64,000 nucleotides of DNA from Gigaspora margarita (Eukaryota; Glomeromycota; Glomeromycetes; Diversisporales; Gigasporaceae), in NCBI GenBank assembly GCA_009809945.1, contig WTPW01000650.1:253957-317956 (forward strand), given 5' to 3'. Below are positions 35,811-50,951 of the stretch, in pieces (position 1 is the first letter of the stretch; every line of letters starts with the position of its first letter). The translations under genes were made by a program, and so were the position numbers. The notes beneath the pieces were generated by a model. That model was not told the origin of the DNA. It saw only the letters and a list, made by a program, of their open reading frames with translations, and ran no database searches.

Positions 35811-35970
35811 CAGTGTTATAAATTCAAAAAATTTTTATTGGTGCAAACACAAAAAAAAATGCACAAAAAAAAATTTATACGCGCGTTATATATACAGGGA
35901 GTCCTGATATACGCGCAAATTTAAATCTATGTGCGCTGTGCCTACTGCACGGATCCATTTTATATCACTG
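35811..35970. mobile_element. Short hAT-type MITE
   Basis: Ends cagtgttataaa and inverted cagtgatataaa, with a perfect 8-bp duplication gttaggac (35803-35810, 35971-35978). At 160 bp it is small. Words gcacaaa / tgcgc and acgcgc are repeated in both halves. Non-coding. Confidence 0.9.
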
Positions 35971-36260
35971 GTTAGGACGTTCAAACTTTGCGCGAAGATT
36001 TTCAGCGATCTAGAAAAAATTAAGAGTCAGGTTTTTCATAGTTCTATAAAGAAAAGCTTCGGGTATAGTGAAGTTTTGTCATAGACGAGACCTTTTACGA
36101 TGTGTATAAAAATTGGGTGATTGACATTTGATTTAACATTGAATTACATTTGGAACCCCTGTAAATGGACATGTCCCTTGACTGATATACGGAATTTATT
36201 CTAATACGTTAATAAAAAATTACTTATACCTGAACTATCGTCAATATTATTACCAAGTTG

Positions 36261-36400
36261 TTAATTAGCACATTCACATCGCTTATATATTCCATTCGCT
36301 ACTTTTTTGCATATTTTGCAATATAGATGTGAATGATGGTTGCATTCATCGCAAACCTTTTCCACCCTCAAAGATATGCCACTTTTCAGTATAATTTTGT
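36261..36400 (-). CDS. Cys-rich zinc-binding-like exon (partial)
   Basis: The minus strand reads ILKSGISLRVEKVCDECNHH then SHLYCKICKKVANGIYKRCE, ending CAN and TAA at 36261-36263. The C-x2-C...H-x-H...C-x2-C...C-x-C pattern looks like a structural zinc site. No start or upstream exon was identified, so it is the last exon of a gene or a remnant. The family is not recognised. A similarly Cys-rich short frame (TCICRKCELCELVRAKSG) lies on the plus strand near 35699. Confidence 0.35.
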
Positions 36401-36714
36401 TTGTTTTTATTTGTATATATGTTATTCGGATTTTTTTTTAACATTATACTGTATATTAACAGAAAAAATAATAATACGTAACTATTTTTTTTATAGCTGT
36501 GATACATGACAATAATGATAAACCTCGTAAGGATTTTCTAATGTACCAGTACGTACAGTTTATTTATTCAAAATTTTTTTAAAAAAAATCTCGCCACACC
36601 AATTAATAAGTTATGCTTGGCAAAATTGAGTTAAACTTGAAAATCGAGTTTATAAACTACTACAGTATTAAAATTTACAAATGCATATCATAATTACAAC
36701 TAATTCATAAACCT

Positions 36715-36880
36715 TCTTTGCCCATACGTCGTTTAATTACTCCAAGTTAGCAATTGACCCAATATACCTTTTCATCATATAATTAATTTTACCTCTTTAT
36801 CTTAAAGCTACTGTATTATCGGGTTTAATTTCAAGCAATCTAGTTAAATCTTCATCATAGTGTTCCGCAAAGACAATACC
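36715..36880 (-). pseudogene. TPR-repeat relic
   Basis: The minus strand reads YDEDLTRLLEIKPDNTVALR, a stop, then RGKINYMMKRYIGSIANLE and another stop. This is the L..LLEI.P.N..AL..RG.....++Y..SI.DL pattern of tetratricopeptide repeats of the kind common in Rhizophagus-type fungi. Only about one and a half repeats remain, with two in-frame stops, so it is a fragment. The parent protein cannot be determined. Confidence 0.55.
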
Positions 36881-37099
36881 AGGGCGTAGGATCGATTTTC
36901 CGTTCAAGTGATCTTCCGACGTAAATTAGCCAACACGATCAGGAAAATTCAAAACAAACGTTCGCTTTGACAAAAATCTAACAAAAAAGCTTCCTTGGAA
37001 TATAATGGACTTTCTAACCACCAATAAATTAATTTTTTTCTCAAAAACTATCGATGCCGGAAGATCACGTGACCGGAAATTCAATCCTACGTCCTGTCA

Positions 37100-37222
37100 A
37101 TTTCGTTCCGCAAAAGATCTGGGTCCGGTCCGGTCCGTCAACCGGACCGGACCCGGTCCCATGAGTATACGCACCCGGTCCCACATTTAGGTCCGTCCGG
37201 GTAATACCCGGTCCGGTCTATT
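37100..37222. repeat. GGTCCGGT word array
   Basis: At least ten copies of ggtccggt / accggacc occur in both orientations within 110 bp (for example ggtccggtccggtccgtcaa at 37125). The GC-rich patch stands out strongly from the AT-rich surroundings. It resembles the subterminal arrays of the word-type hAT elements, but clear terminal repeats or an 8-bp duplication were not found, so it may be an isolated end. Confidence 0.6.
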
Positions 37223-37409
37223 ATTTTTTACGAGTTTTTTCAATAGAAGATTAGATTGTTATTGGTTAATTTTGGCCAATGAAATCGAATATTGTATTAG
37301 ATAACAGAAAAATTTCAGCCGTATCACCCAATGAGAATTTATAAAGCTTGATTTTTTTTTTTCTTATACTTTACGTATATTATCTTTAAAAGTTTGAAGA
37401 TACTACATC

Positions 37410-37682
37410 ATGGTAAAATATATTTAATTTTGAGTAAACTTATTATTTAAACATTTCTAATCTATTATCCGTTTGAAAAAGGATACCAAGCAACAAGTTA
37501 AACTCGCCAAAGTTACAAAAGTACTTGGCCGCACAGGCTCTCGCGGTGGTGTAACTCAGGTCCGAGTTGAATTTATGGACGATTCAACTCGCTCAATCAT
37601 CCGTAACGTTAAAGGACCTGTTCGTGAAAACGATATCCTATGTCTCTTAGAATCTGAACGTGAGGCGAGACGTCTTCGTTAG
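37410..37682 (+). CDS. RPS28: 40S ribosomal protein S28 (eS28)
   Basis: Two exons. ATG at 37410-37412 is followed directly by a GTAAAATA donor; the intron is 37413-37481, and exon 2 begins GAT ACC AAG, giving [20 protein letters not shown]. The rest, [20 protein letters not shown] and [27 protein letters not shown], matches eS28 over its full length of 68 residues, ending at TAG 37680-37682. eS28 is a small-subunit protein near the mRNA exit region. This reading replaces an in-exon TTG start. The gene appears intact and its codons are less AT-biased than its neighbours. Placing the first intron right after the start codon is common in fungal ribosomal protein genes. Confidence 0.97.
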
Positions 37683-37689
37683 GGTTGCG

Positions 37690-38955
37690 ACCCAACCCTT
37701 TTTTTTAATTTACGGCCTTACCACTTAGTTTGATGGGTTTGGGCATAAGCACTTCTACTTAATCTGAGTTCATGACCAAAAATCCAATATATACCGCATT
37801 TCGGTAAATAATAAACTCAAAAACCACCTATTCATTAAATAAATATGCGTGCATTTAATCATGTAATATTAAAACTTTTAAATTATTCAAAGAATTTAAG
37901 ACTTTTAATCAAGTGCATCCAGTTCAAAGATTAAAGATCGAATTTAAATTGAATTGAATGGTAATGGCAAGTGATGGTATTTAATTCGCATCTGATTAAA
38001 TGAACCATTCTCATTATTTCATCTTGGGTTTTATATATTAAAGCTTAAATAGAGCAAATTGGACGTTGCATGATCAAAGAATATGAATATACTATGATAA
38101 TATATCATAATCGGGGTATTTTAACCGAATCTACCACTAGTGCTTATAAAAAGAATCGTATTATATGTTGACAAGTTACTATCTTGTTCTCGAGTAATTC
38201 TTACATTATTCCTATTATCTCATTTCTTTATGATTATTGTATGTATTCCATCTTCCTTACCTCATTATTCGTAACAGTAATCGAATCATTTGGTTTAGGG
38301 GGTTTATTCCAGAACATATAGAGAAAAATATGTTTGTATAATATCGCGTTGAACGTAATAAATTGCTCAATAACCTTTTTTTTAAAAAAATAATCATAAG
38401 TCTCTTCCCAAGTCATAACACCGTTCTTATAAACATAATAAAACTTTCCAACAATAACAATCACTTTTTTAGAATTTTAATATCCTAATGATTACGGTCT
38501 AAAACTAAATTTGGCAACGAAGTTCATAAGTCTCTTCCCAGGCTAAAGAGTGATCAAAATTCTTATTTTGGATGAGTCCCAAATCCAAATTTTACCATGT
38601 AAAAATTTGGAATTCTTAGCCGCCATATAAATTATATGTCAGAAGTCGTAATCCTAGTCTTCGTTACAATGACAATTTATTTGGCATTGAAAATATTTGA
38701 AAATTATTCAAAGGGTTTTGTCTAATAAATCAAGTTGATTTAGTTACTATATAGCCATAATATGATATGGGAATTGTTTTTTATTCTTGTTTTATTGTCT
38801 TAACCAAGTCTTTTTAATGAAGCAATAAAGTACAGAACATTCCATTTAAAAAACAATCAATATCACAATCTGTCTTGAACATGAACCCAATGTCCTTGAT
38901 AATCGTCCACTCTGTAATAAGTTCATACTTTCGGCTTGAATGCATAAAAAATTTC
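37690..38955. other. Intergenic region between RPS28 and GEM1
   Basis: AT-rich and without a convincing gene. A minus-strand frame of 76 codons (38234-38464) has no domain, and a segment aagtctcttccca occurs twice (38396, 38526), suggesting a small duplication. It probably holds the 3' ends of the two convergent genes. Confidence 0.45.
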
Positions 38956-38960
38956 ATTGC

Positions 38961-42320
<3,360 letters not shown>

Positions 42321-42329
42321 TCTGATAAA

Positions 42330-43560
42330 GTTTTACGCGTCGGAATAAAATTATCGTTAAAGATTGCGTTTGAAAGGCGTCGATTCAATCGTAAGTGCAA
42401 CTGATAAACGAAATTTATTGCGGTATGATATTTTAAACTTGTGCCACTTATTCCTTGGTCACTTGCACGATCGTAGACAGTGCATTAAGTTACACTAATG
42501 CGGAAAAGATCGACATACATACCTCGAACATTTGGGGTTGAAAGTTTGATTTTGCATTTTAGATAATCATTAATTTGATTGGATAGTAAATCCTATCTGC
42601 TATCATCTGCTATCACCAAAAAAAAACTTTGATTTGATGATGGAAACAAAAATTGCTGTTTTAAGATAATCGTTAAAAAGAGGCTAACTTATAAGGTGGA
42701 TCATTGTGAAACAACCGGGGTAGATCGCCACCCAAATTTCGATATGCCCGTATACTGTATAAAGTTTACTAGTAAATTGACAAAAAAAAACAAACTATAC
42801 AGTGGTTATAGATAGCTTTTATTCTAGATCTAATATCTGATACGTATGAGCGTACGTATATTCTTTTTGATTTTAGAGATTATGCAGATTTAAGTTATAT
42901 TGAGATTAGAGTTTAAGGTATAAATAGCTGTATATTTTACTATATATTTAAAATACTATTACGATATTATAAGATATATTTTTATTAAATGTTTATATTT
43001 TAAGTTTTATATAAAAGTTTTAATACAAATTTTTACGTGTTTGGATTAAGGCTTGGGTTAAATTTTGATATAAATACTAGCTTAAAAAACAAGAATTTAA
43101 TAATTGTAAAAAGTTGTAATTTTATAGTCAAATTTATATATATATATTTATATATATTATTCTTTAAACTATAAGCAAATTCAGACAAATTTGTCTAGAA
43201 AATTGCTATTAATATACTTATAATCTACTTTTTTTAAAATTTAATATATTTAATTAAAAATTTTTCTGATAATATTTAAAAATAAGAATATATTATAATA
43301 GTATTTAATTTTATATTATAAGCTAAAAATAGACAAATTTAAAAAACTTTAGTTAAAAAATTATTTACTAATCCTTGGCAAATTCTATAAATATTAGTTT
43401 TAGATTGATAGTTTTTAATACAAAATTATAGCTTATAAAAAGATATCAACATTTTATTATTGCATCTTTAATAATTTACTTGCAAAAATTAAGAATTATA
43501 TTAGAAACAAAGATTTTTTTTTATAAATAAAGATATATAAAATTTAAAAAAATCTAAAAA
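42330..43560. other. Region upstream of GEM1
   Basis: The first 400 bp next to 42320 are less AT-rich and should contain the GEM1 promoter; no clear motif can be singled out. From about 42850 the sequence becomes extremely AT-rich, with no recognisable element. Confidence 0.4.
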
Positions 43561-43572
43561 AATTTTATAATA

Positions 43573-43576
<4 letters not shown>

Positions 43577-43608
<32 letters not shown>

Positions 43609-44370
43609 TAAAAATTTCTATTTTAGAATTAAAATTTTATTCAAATAGTTTGAATTATAAGTGCCTCTAGAAGCTTCAATATTTATATACTTTTGGTACC
43701 TAATTTAAGTAATTTATTTGAAGATTTCTATACTAGCTACTATATCTGCAACTTGACTATAAAGTTGTTTATTTAAATTCTTTGAGCTTTTATTTCTTCT
43801 ATTAATTTACACTTGTATTAATAGAATACTGTTTAGATTTTATTCAAATCTTTAGAACAAGCTTATTAGGTTGTATTTTCAATAGAAAACTTGCTAGAGC
43901 TATTCTGTTTTATATAAATATTATTTAGTTTTTAGTAGTTTATGCTATAATTCAGACCAATACTTGAAATTAGAACTAGCTATTAAATTTCTACAACTAT
44001 TTACTACTGTATTTGCAAAGTTCATTCAAATCCTAGTATCTGTTTTTGAATTTTTGTAGGAATTTTATAGATTTCTTTAAAAACTTCCAATTTTGTGACC
44101 CAAAAGAATTGGCCTACTAGATATTATATATTTATAGTTTTTCTTTTTTTGTTTTACACTTTTATAACATATATCTTTTTTCTCTAATATGATTTTGAAT
44201 AAAATTCTTTTAAACTTTTTTGTATTCTTTGCTTTCTTTTAGTTATCAAACTTATTCTAATTTATTTTATAGTACTAATAAAAACTTATACTATTTCTTT
44301 GCTTGGATAAGTTTTAAATCTTCTAGTTTTTTAAATTATTTATATAATTTTAACAAACTATTATAGATTT
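43577..44370 (-). mobile_element. Possible poly(A)-tailed retroposon relic
   Basis: A run of 30 T residues (43577-43606) would be the A tail of a minus-strand retroposon whose body lies at higher coordinates. The adjacent minus-strand sequence has short Asn/Lys/Ser-rich open segments (for example TVVNSCRNLIASSNFKYW) with many stops. No target duplication was found, so this is tentative; a simple homopolymer is the alternative. Confidence 0.3.
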
Positions 44371-44371
44371 G

Positions 44372-44947
44372 TACTAGGATCCCAAAATATACATAGATCC
44401 GAAATATATATAGTTAGGTCAGATTAATTATAAATGAGTTTTACTAAAATACACCTATGGTGTTTTACACTATATTATACAAAACTATTAGAATAGCCAA
44501 TCAAAATTTAAGATCAGGTGTAATATAAAATTTCAGTTTTTTTGTTTATTTTTTAAAAAAATCATTCATATCTCAAAATTTGGCTTATGAAACCAATTTT
44601 GGGGCTCTAATAAAAAAAATTCTTTGTTAAATTTTGTATATACTAATGCTTTAATAAAATCTCAGGTCTCACACTAACTTTAAAGTAATCAAAATTTATT
44701 TTTTGTTTTATAAAAATTTATTTTTTGTTTTTGTTACACAGATTGCAAATCTAATTTACCTATAGTGGTAAAATATTATAAGTGCGTTTTATAATAATTG
44801 TTATAAAATTACTAAAAATGAAAGATCTGCAGAAAAAACCTCAAACATAAGCAAAAAATTACTAAAATAAGAAAAGATCTGTATAAAACACCCAAAAATA
44901 AGCAAACTAATACCTGATCTATCTATTTATATTTTGGGGTCCTTTGT
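44372..44947. mobile_element. MITE (aggaccc/gggtcct family) with an insertion
   Basis: Ends aggatcccaaaatata and tatattttggggtcctt are inverted and match the family member at 46975-47150, including the ctgatctatctat block and the paired ttactaaaat..agatctgcag segments. About 350 bp of other sequence, with its own weak inverted ends (taaatgagttttactaaaat and attataagtgcgttttataat), separates the two arms. Confidence 0.5.
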
Positions 44948-45429
44948 ACTAACTAATACAGTTGCTTCTCTCTTATCTAAACAGGCTATCCCAAGAGATT
45001 TTGTTCAGTATAAAAAAGTCTGGAATATAAAATTTCTCTTTCTAAACCAAACTCTAATAGAAATTCAGTATATAAAGAGTTACTAAAAAAAAAAAAAATA
45101 AAATAAGATAAAAAAATTATAAAGTCCATTTGATGCATAATCTGCTATATACTACAAAAATATATAATATAAAATGTAAAAAAAGATTTAAAAAAAAAAA
45201 AAACTGTTGATACTATTTTTTTTTAATTTTTGCATTTATTACAGTTATACTTTTTTAAATACAATAGCTACAATTTTTTATTTTTTTTCTACTAGAAATT
45301 TTAATATAAATCAATTTTTTATTATAACTATAAAGTTTTAATATAATACCATACATAGTTTTGATTTATATAATGCGATATACACTTAAGTGTTGCAAGC
45401 TTAATTAATTATAATATATAAAGTAGTTG

Positions 45430-45860
45430 TAAAAGACGTATCTAAGCTACAATATCAGAACAATGAGAGTCGATTAAGCACTGTCTATGTAGATTGTTAT
45501 TTAAATTTAATTATTGCTTTTTTGTATATGAATTGAGTAATTATATATATAGAGAGGATAAATTTAAGAGTAAAAAATAATAATAGTAAAGGGATTTACT
45601 AATAAAATCAAGTCGTATTTAAAGTGCAATTTTTTAATAATAAAAAAATTAGATAAAGCACTATTTGTATAAAGTATTGTTTATCAATTTTTTGAATATG
45701 AAATAATTATATATGGTCGAAGGGCAGAAAAATCTCAAAATGAGAAATAAATAATAGTTAAAATAAATGTAAATCATTAATAAAGTAAAAAAGTATTTAA
45801 AGTGCAGTATCTAAAGTATTATTTTATGTTAATCATTTTGTAATTAAAAAAGCAATTGAG
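45430..45860. repeat. Tandem diverged repeats of about 190 bp
   Basis: Two to three diverged units share blocks resembling gtatttaaagtgca(g/a)t, gataaagcactatttgta, aattatatat and aaaataataatagtaaa. No coding frame. Confidence 0.5.
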
Positions 45861-46083
45861 TGTACTACAAAATGCTACTGATTTATTCTAAGCACTAATA
45901 ATAATAATAAATAAAAACAAGTTTTTTTAATACATATTATTGATACTATATAAGGGACGTGTCAGATATTAGCTGAGATCAGTTTACTATAGAGCCCACT
46001 CCCCTCCCCTTCTTCTAAGAAATTTAGTTATTCTGATTGGTTATATGTGTATATTTAGACCTGAGATTTTGTTTACCTTCCCC

Positions 46084-46364
46084 CAGTGTTGTATGTTTTG
46101 GTTGTCCACAGCCTTTTTTGGCTTGTCCACGTCCAAGATTGTCCAAACATCCAAGATTGTCCAAAGCTTGTCCAGGCTTTAAAAATTAATAAATCTATAT
46201 AAAAAATATATAACTATATATTTTTTTTAGATACTGAACACATTCCAGTTAAAATTAAAATAGGTTATCTTAATAAAATTTTAAGTAATTTGACTTTATT
46301 TAATTGTTCAAAATTGTCCAAAATTGTCCAAATCATTGTCCAAAGCTGTCCCATGACAACACTG
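46084..46364. mobile_element. hAT-type MITE (CAGTGTTGTA ends), word TTGTCCAA
   Basis: The termini (cagtgttgtatg and the complementary gacaacactg) and central core (attaataaat...gatactgaacacattcc...ttaataaaattttaagtaat) match the element at 6908-7188. The subterminal words are different: ttgtcca(a) replaces tgtccca throughout, on both sides. The flanks ccttcccc / cctccctt are similar but not identical, so the target duplication has decayed or the boundary is blurred. Confidence 0.8.
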
Positions 46365-46768
46365 CCTCCCTTCTACCCTATGATATCAGCTGATATCTGA
46401 TATTTCTCTAATCATACATTTTAATAATTTAATTAAAACTGGCTAGTATAGTGCAATATGTACACTTTTTTTTTTATATATTTAAATTTTGGGCGAATTT
46501 ATTTATAACCGTGGTTACAGTTCTGAGCCAATCAAATTGCCAGATTAGGTATAACAAAAAAATTCAAAAAATTACAAATTGCAATAACTTCAAATTGTGC
46601 CTATGAAACCAATATTTTTTCTAGCTAAAAATGCTTCTTGAGGTGTTTTATTATATAATAAACCTTCTTCTAACTCTAAATCTAATTCTAACCCTAATCT
46701 GGTTACTGTCACTGCCGATAACAAGCACATTTTTTCTTGAATTTTTATTATAAAAATATAGATAAATA

Positions 46769-47760
46769 CAGGGGGATAACAGTGCATTGTGAACACTTTT
46801 TAAAAATTTATACCAAGCTAAATAAATATTATATCAAGCTAAAAATTATAAAAAAAGTTTATTAAATCTAAGGCTTTTAAATAAAAAAAATTTTAAAATT
46901 CTATACAGTAGTTTTAAAATAACTAAGATAATACAAAATTGTGTAATTTTACTTCAATACGAAGCTAGGACCCTGAAATATATATAGATAGATCAGGTAT
47001 TAGTTTGCTTATTTTTAGGAATTTTTATGCTGATCTTTTCTATTTTTAGTAATTTTTTTGCTTATTTTGAGGTTTTTTCTGCAAATCTTTCTATTTTTAG
47101 TAATTTTATAATTAACCTGACCTATCTATATATATTTCGGGGTCCTACTAAGCTAGTAATATTAAAAAAATTATTAAAATTATATTTTTATAGAAAAAAT
47201 TAATTTTTTATTAAATAAACTAAATTTTTAATTTTATAAAGTTATTTAATATAACAAATTATATATAATTTGAAATTTTTATAATTTTTTAAAAAATTTT
47301 AAATTTTTATGATTTTTTAAAGTAAAAGTTAAAATATTAATTTAAATTAATTAATTTTTAAAAGTAAGAATTTTTATTGCTATATATAATAATTTTATAA
47401 ATATTTTTTAAAAATTTTAAAAATGTTAAAAAAATATATAATTTGTTATATTAAATAATATTATTTAAAAAAAATTAATTTATTTAATAAAAAAATTAAG
47501 TTTATATGTTACTATAGTTAGTAATTCTATTTATTATATAATCTATATTAAAATTACTAGTTTTGTACTAGTATAACATTGCACAAATTTGTGTTATCTT
47601 AATTATTTTAAAAACTACTACATAGAATTTTATAATTTTTTTTTTATTTAAAAGCCTTAGATTTAATAAACTTTTTATATAATTTTTTAGCTTGATATTA
47701 TATTTATTTAGCTTGGTATAAATTTTTAAAAAGTGTCCACAATGCACTGTCAGCCCCTTG
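46769..47760. mobile_element. Palindromic element with about 170-bp inverted repeats
   Basis: The left arm (46769-46940) begins cagggggataacagtgcatt and is repeated inverted at 47590-47760, ending aatgcactgtcagccccttg. TA flanks both ends (46767-46768, 47761-47762). The arms are over 90% alike by eye. A separate MITE lies inside at about 46975-47150. No coding sequence; Tc1/mariner-like by its flanks. Confidence 0.8.
46975..47150. mobile_element. MITE (aggaccc/gggtcct family), intact copy
   Basis: Ends taggaccctgaaatatatat and atatatatttcggggtccta are near-perfect inverted repeats, continuing through agatagatcaggt / acctgacctatct. The interior has paired ttttctatttttagtaattt segments. It is inserted in the larger palindromic element 46769-47760. 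Confidence 0.85.
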
Positions 47761-48134
47761 TATATATAGTAAATAATATAATATAAATAATAATTAAAAT
47801 CAAAAAATCAATAATCAAATCAACAAAAAAAAATCGAAATTGAAAAAATAAAAAATTGATAATTAAAATCAATAATCAAAATCGATAATTAAATTGATAA
47901 AAAAAAAAATTGAAATTGAAAAATCAAAATCAATAAAAAAAAAATTCAACTTTGAAGAACAAATATTTGAACATTGGATTTTTATATGAATTTGTAGGAT
48001 TTTGAAAGTATTAAACAATGATTATATTATGAATGATTCATAATATTTTTTCATTTTTTCGATTACTCATATGATCATTTCTATTATATCAAAGATTTGA
48101 GGTAAAAGAAATAAAAAAAAACTTCAAATTACCT

Positions 48135-48930
48135 TCAACTTTTGATTTCAAAATATTGATTAATTTCAGCTTGTTTAAGAGTTTTTATATAACAAATTCT
48201 TATACTTTTGTACAATCTTTTCAAAACTTTAACATCATCTTCGATTTTACCAAATTCATCATCTTGCTTATATAAAAATCTTAAAATTGTATTGATAGCA
48301 CTTTCTGTTTCATCATTACTAACTTTTTCTACTATTTTAGTTTCACAAATATCAGATTCTGTATCAGTTTTTTCTTCACTTTTGACAATAACTGCTTGTA
48401 AAATTTTATCATATGTAAGTTCACCAATAACTTTATTATTTTTAATATCAATATATTCAGAACCACTAAGAAGATCATCTGCTAGCAATTGTAATTTAGT
48501 AAGTAGGTTATCTAACTTATCCAATTCTCTGTATTCAATATCAACAAAAAAATCACACTTATTTATTGCTTCATGTGGTGAAAGAATTCTAGTTTTTTTC
48601 AAACAGTTTAAGATCGTTTCAGGAGTAACTATTGACCAAGCTTCTGTAGCATTTATAATTGCATCATAAATATTATAGTTAAAAAGCTTTGTTACTCAAT
48701 TTTTCTGTAAGTTATTATATGCATCAATTCGATTTTGAACAAAAAGGCGCTTATAATTGCATTTAAGGGAATTAATAATTCCTGTATTACAAGGTTAAAA
48801 AATTGTAGTTGTATTTGCTAGAAGAAATTCAATACGTAAATTGGTTAACTTTTTTGAGTTTCATCAAGAATAATATGTACTGGTGCCTGATCAACCAAAA
48901 AATAATATTTTAATTTTTTCTTTTTATTTG
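48135..48930 (-). pseudogene. pogo/Tigger-type transposase relic (Tc1/mariner superfamily)
   Basis: The minus strand from about 48930 reads IEFLLANTTTIF, a stop, PCNTGIINSLKCNYKRLFVQ then NRIDAYNNL. This corresponds to the ...FLPPNTTS..QP.D.G.I..FK..YR+.. block of pogo/Tigger DDE transposases. It continues with DAIINATEAWSIVTPETILN-CLKKTRI, equal to the AW..V...TI.NC+.K..I block, and an open C-terminal frame (48602-48135) with the acidic tail typical after the catalytic core. At least three in-frame stops lie upstream of 48602. The N-terminal HTH/CENP-B part was not found. Confidence 0.75.
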
Positions 48931-49026
48931 CACATTAAGTTTAAAAAGTACTATATTGAATATACTAACTTGCATCTATGATTTTTTATTTCAAAAATAA
49001 TAAACTGGAAGTTTATTATAATTAGA

Positions 49027-49173
49027 GTCGTGTTATTAATCACCTGATTATTTTTTATTAGAGGCCTACCCCCCTCCCCTCTCTTTAATATAAATTTGAT
49101 CAGGTTTCTATATATAATTTCAACATTTTTTACCCCCCTCCCCCCCTAAAAAATCATCTGATTTTTGTCACTC
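49027..49173. mobile_element. MITE (cacctgatta family), copy 1
   Basis: It shares with 51713-51856 the blocks ttaatcacctgattattttt, agaggcctaccccc, gatcaggtt-ctatatataat and ctgatttttgtcact. Ends are weakly inverted: the left attaatcacctgattat matches the right aaatca-ctgatttttgt in complement-like form. Confidence 0.65.
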
Positions 49174-49541
49174 CCCTTAACATTTTTTATTGCATGAGTA
49201 GAGCATTTTTAGGGATCCTAGGATCAAAAATCAAAAATGTATTTAGAAGGGCTTCTAACCTCTCTTCAAACCTCTTCTAGTATACTTTAATTACTATCGA
49301 ATTCATATTTAAAACAACCTCTGGCTTAAATCTAGCTATAAATATTGTATTTGGTATTAAACTATGTGTTTGCAGTTCAAAAAATAAATATATCTTTTAT
49401 AGCCTTTTTAGTCTGATTTGATATATAAATAAGATATCAAAAAAAATATGCTATTTTGCTTGCCTTGTAATGCTCAAAAAACACTGAAAATATAAAGTGT
49501 TGAGTGTGTTTTTTGAGCGGCATTGCAAGCCTAAAATGTAT

Positions 49542-49855
49542 ACTATTTTTAATAATATCCTAGAATAAATTCTTAAGACGATTTATTAATATCTAGCAAG
49601 AATCAAAAATTTACATCTTTAAATGTAAATTTTTGAAATAGGTATAAAAAAATTTGGAATAGATGTAAAAAAATCTGGGTTAGGTATAAATTTTTTGAAC
49701 TACTATTTTTAATAATATCCTAGAATAGATTCTAAAGTCGATTTATTGCTATTTAGCAAGGATCAAAAATTTATATCTTTAGGTACAAATTTTTGGAATA
49801 GATATAAAAAAATTTGGAATATGTGTAAAAAAATTCGGGCTAGATATAAAAAAAT
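49542..49855. repeat. Tandem duplication of about 158 bp
   Basis: Two adjacent units each begin tactatttttaataatatcc and contain cgatttatt, agcaa-gatcaaaaattta and aaaaaaatttggaata blocks. They differ at about 15-20% of sites. Non-coding. Confidence 0.8.
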
Positions 49856-50289
49856 CATAGGTTAGGTGTAAATTTTTCAAACTAGATATAAAAATTTGAT
49901 CTAACTAATTTCTATAAAGTTGAAATTCCTGAGCCTTTTCTTAAATTCTATTAATATATTGGGTTCATAATATCTACTAGCATGCTTTTTACAAAGACTA
50001 GGTTTAGAGCTAGTTGGTATACTATATATTTTACAAAAAAAATACTTCCTAGCTTTCCAATGTTTATGATACTCTTCAGGGCGGCGATAGGTTTATCTAC
50101 AGATAGCACTAGTTCTAAGTAAATAGTTACAAAAGTATTCGTCTACTATAATAACAAGAATAAATATTTTATTTTAAACAAAAGATTTTGTAGTTTTAAT
50201 ACAAACATCGAAGAAGCTACACCTTTACAATAAGTAGTCAAACTCAAAATACCCAAACCAAGCCCTTATACCAAGAAGTTGAGCAAGCT

Positions 50290-50610
50290 TTGATTAATGT
50301 AGTTAAAGCAGGACTTTATTATAGAAAACCAAAAGATAGCAAGTTCATGCAAAACTATAAAGAAAGAATTAAAAAATTATGTCAAGCAGAAGATTCAGAA
50401 GAGTATATATTAAATTTGGCTATGACCATATTCTCTAATGAAAACAAATACAATAAAACTATGAATAATTGCAAATCATGGTATGGCAATAATTCAAAGA
50501 TTCTTAATTCTATTATAGAATTATACAAGCTATATTACAAATTAGCTAAAAATCATTTCGTCAAAGAAGACCAAATTGATAAAGAGACAGAAGATTTTAT
50601 TAACTTGTAA
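50290..50610 (+). CDS. Hypothetical Lys/Asn-rich ORF, 106 aa
   Basis: The open frame MINVVKAGLYYRKPKDSKFM... continues with KERIKKLCQAEDSEEYILNL and ends in a Lys/Glu-rich tail. Codons are strongly AT-biased, the predicted protein is helical and charged, and no domain is recognised. The preceding sequence (from about 50220) reads in the same frame as a possible extension. It may belong to an eroded mobile element between the Tigger relic and the integrase fossil. Confidence 0.3.
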   Translation: MINVVKAGLYYRKPKDSKFMQNYKERIKKLCQAEDSEEYILNLAMTIFSNENKYNKTMNNCKSWYGNNSKILNSIIELYKLYYKLAKNHFVKEDQIDKETEDFINL

Positions 50611-50951
50611 GTATCCACTGGGGAGGTAATTCTAGATCTTTTACAATTTGAAGCTCTTTCTAACAAAAGACTGCTTCGACCCATTGCCTTCAATATCTTC
50701 TAGCCAATACAGAATTGGTTAATTTTTTTGCATCAAAAATTCTTTAATATGATAAATTTGAGAACTCCAATTATAGTCAGTCGCTCTTTTAGGCCCTATT
50801 TTTAGCTCACCAGGTTCAAGTAAATATCCAACCAAAGTACTATAATCCAATTTAGACTCATTAAATCCCATAAGAGCATTGCATAATTTAAAAGATGCTG
50901 AAATAATCTGGTTCATTTTTATAGCTTTAGCAGGGGCCATGCCAATTAATT

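Noticed and set aside
38234-38464. 76-codon minus-strand frame between RPS28 and GEM1
   Set aside because: No recognisable domain, strong AT bias and no splice or start context supporting a gene.
43577-43606. Poly-T run as a transcription terminator
   Set aside because: An RNA polymerase III terminator needs an upstream promoter; no A/B boxes were found. A retroposon tail or plain homopolymer is more likely.
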